This document shows, in pieces, positions 6,069 to 6,101 of a stretch of DNA of 6,101 bases. The translations under genes were made by a program, and so were the position numbers. The DNA comes from Tannerella sp. (GTDB lineage Bacteria > Bacteroidota > Bacteroidia > Bacteroidales > Tannerellaceae). Below the pieces are notes generated by a model. That model did no database searches. It was not told the origin of the DNA and was given only the letters and a program-made list of their open reading frames with translations. How positions within the stretch are numbered: the first letter of the stretch is position 1; each line of letters opens with the position of its first letter. The DNA lies in NCBI GenBank assembly GCA_031283915.1, contig JAITAY010000271.1:1-6101 (forward strand), given 5' to 3'.

Positions 6069-6076
6069 CAAAGGTA
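6069..6076 (-). promoter_or_regulatory. -7 promoter element of the kinase-regulator operon
   Basis: On the minus strand this reads TACCTTTG, a perfect match to the Bacteroidetes -7 consensus TAnnTTTG. It ends 12 nt before the ATG at 6056, so the transcript would have a very short, A-rich leader of about ten bases or less (AAAAAAAC before ATG). The -33 TTG is not seen within the 25 bases of sequence available upstream, so the upstream half may be divergent. Confidence 0.6.
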
Positions 6077-6101
6077 CTAAAAACTTGTCGCAGGGGATGG
6101 G

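Overview
The window looks like chromosomal DNA of a gut-type Bacteroidales bacterium (Bacteroides/Parabacteroides relatives). The reasons are a lipoprotein glycosidase of family GH106, a LytS/LytTR two-component pair of the kind common in this order, promoters of the Bacteroidetes TAnnTTTG (-7) type, no clear Shine-Dalgarno sequences, and a tRNA gene without an encoded CCA end. Genus cannot be settled from this sequence.

Layout: (1) 1-405 holds no convincing gene, only short open frames and weak hairpins. (2) 406-2973, minus strand, encodes an 855-residue lipoprotein of the GH106 alpha-L-rhamnosidase type. (3) 2974-3486 is an AT-richer intergenic stretch with a degenerate four-unit 21-bp tandem array, two inverted repeats and, at its right end, a well-formed Bacteroidetes promoter. 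(4) 3487-3560 is tRNA-Asn(GUU), followed by a strong intrinsic terminator. (5) 3642-4103, plus strand, encodes a 153-residue free-standing editing-domain protein of the AlaX/tRNA_SAD type. (6) 4104-4233 is a convergent intergenic region with two hairpins. (7) 4234-6056, minus strand, is a two-gene operon. It is a four-helix membrane histidine kinase (His_kinase family, LytS/YehU-like) followed, with an ATGA overlap, by its LytTR response regulator. A perfect -7 box sits immediately upstream of the kinase.

How the parts relate: only the kinase and regulator are clearly a functional unit. The kinase probably signals from the inner membrane to the LytTR DNA-binding regulator, and the target genes are not identifiable here. 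The GH106 lipoprotein would cleave alpha-L-rhamnose from plant or other glycans, but no SusC/SusD pair is in view, so it is either isolated or at the edge of a locus. The tRNA-Asn and AlaX-like genes both belong to translation, but a terminator separates them.

Nothing here amounts to a clearly new system. The most unexplained signal is the 21-bp tandem array between the GH106 gene and the tRNA.
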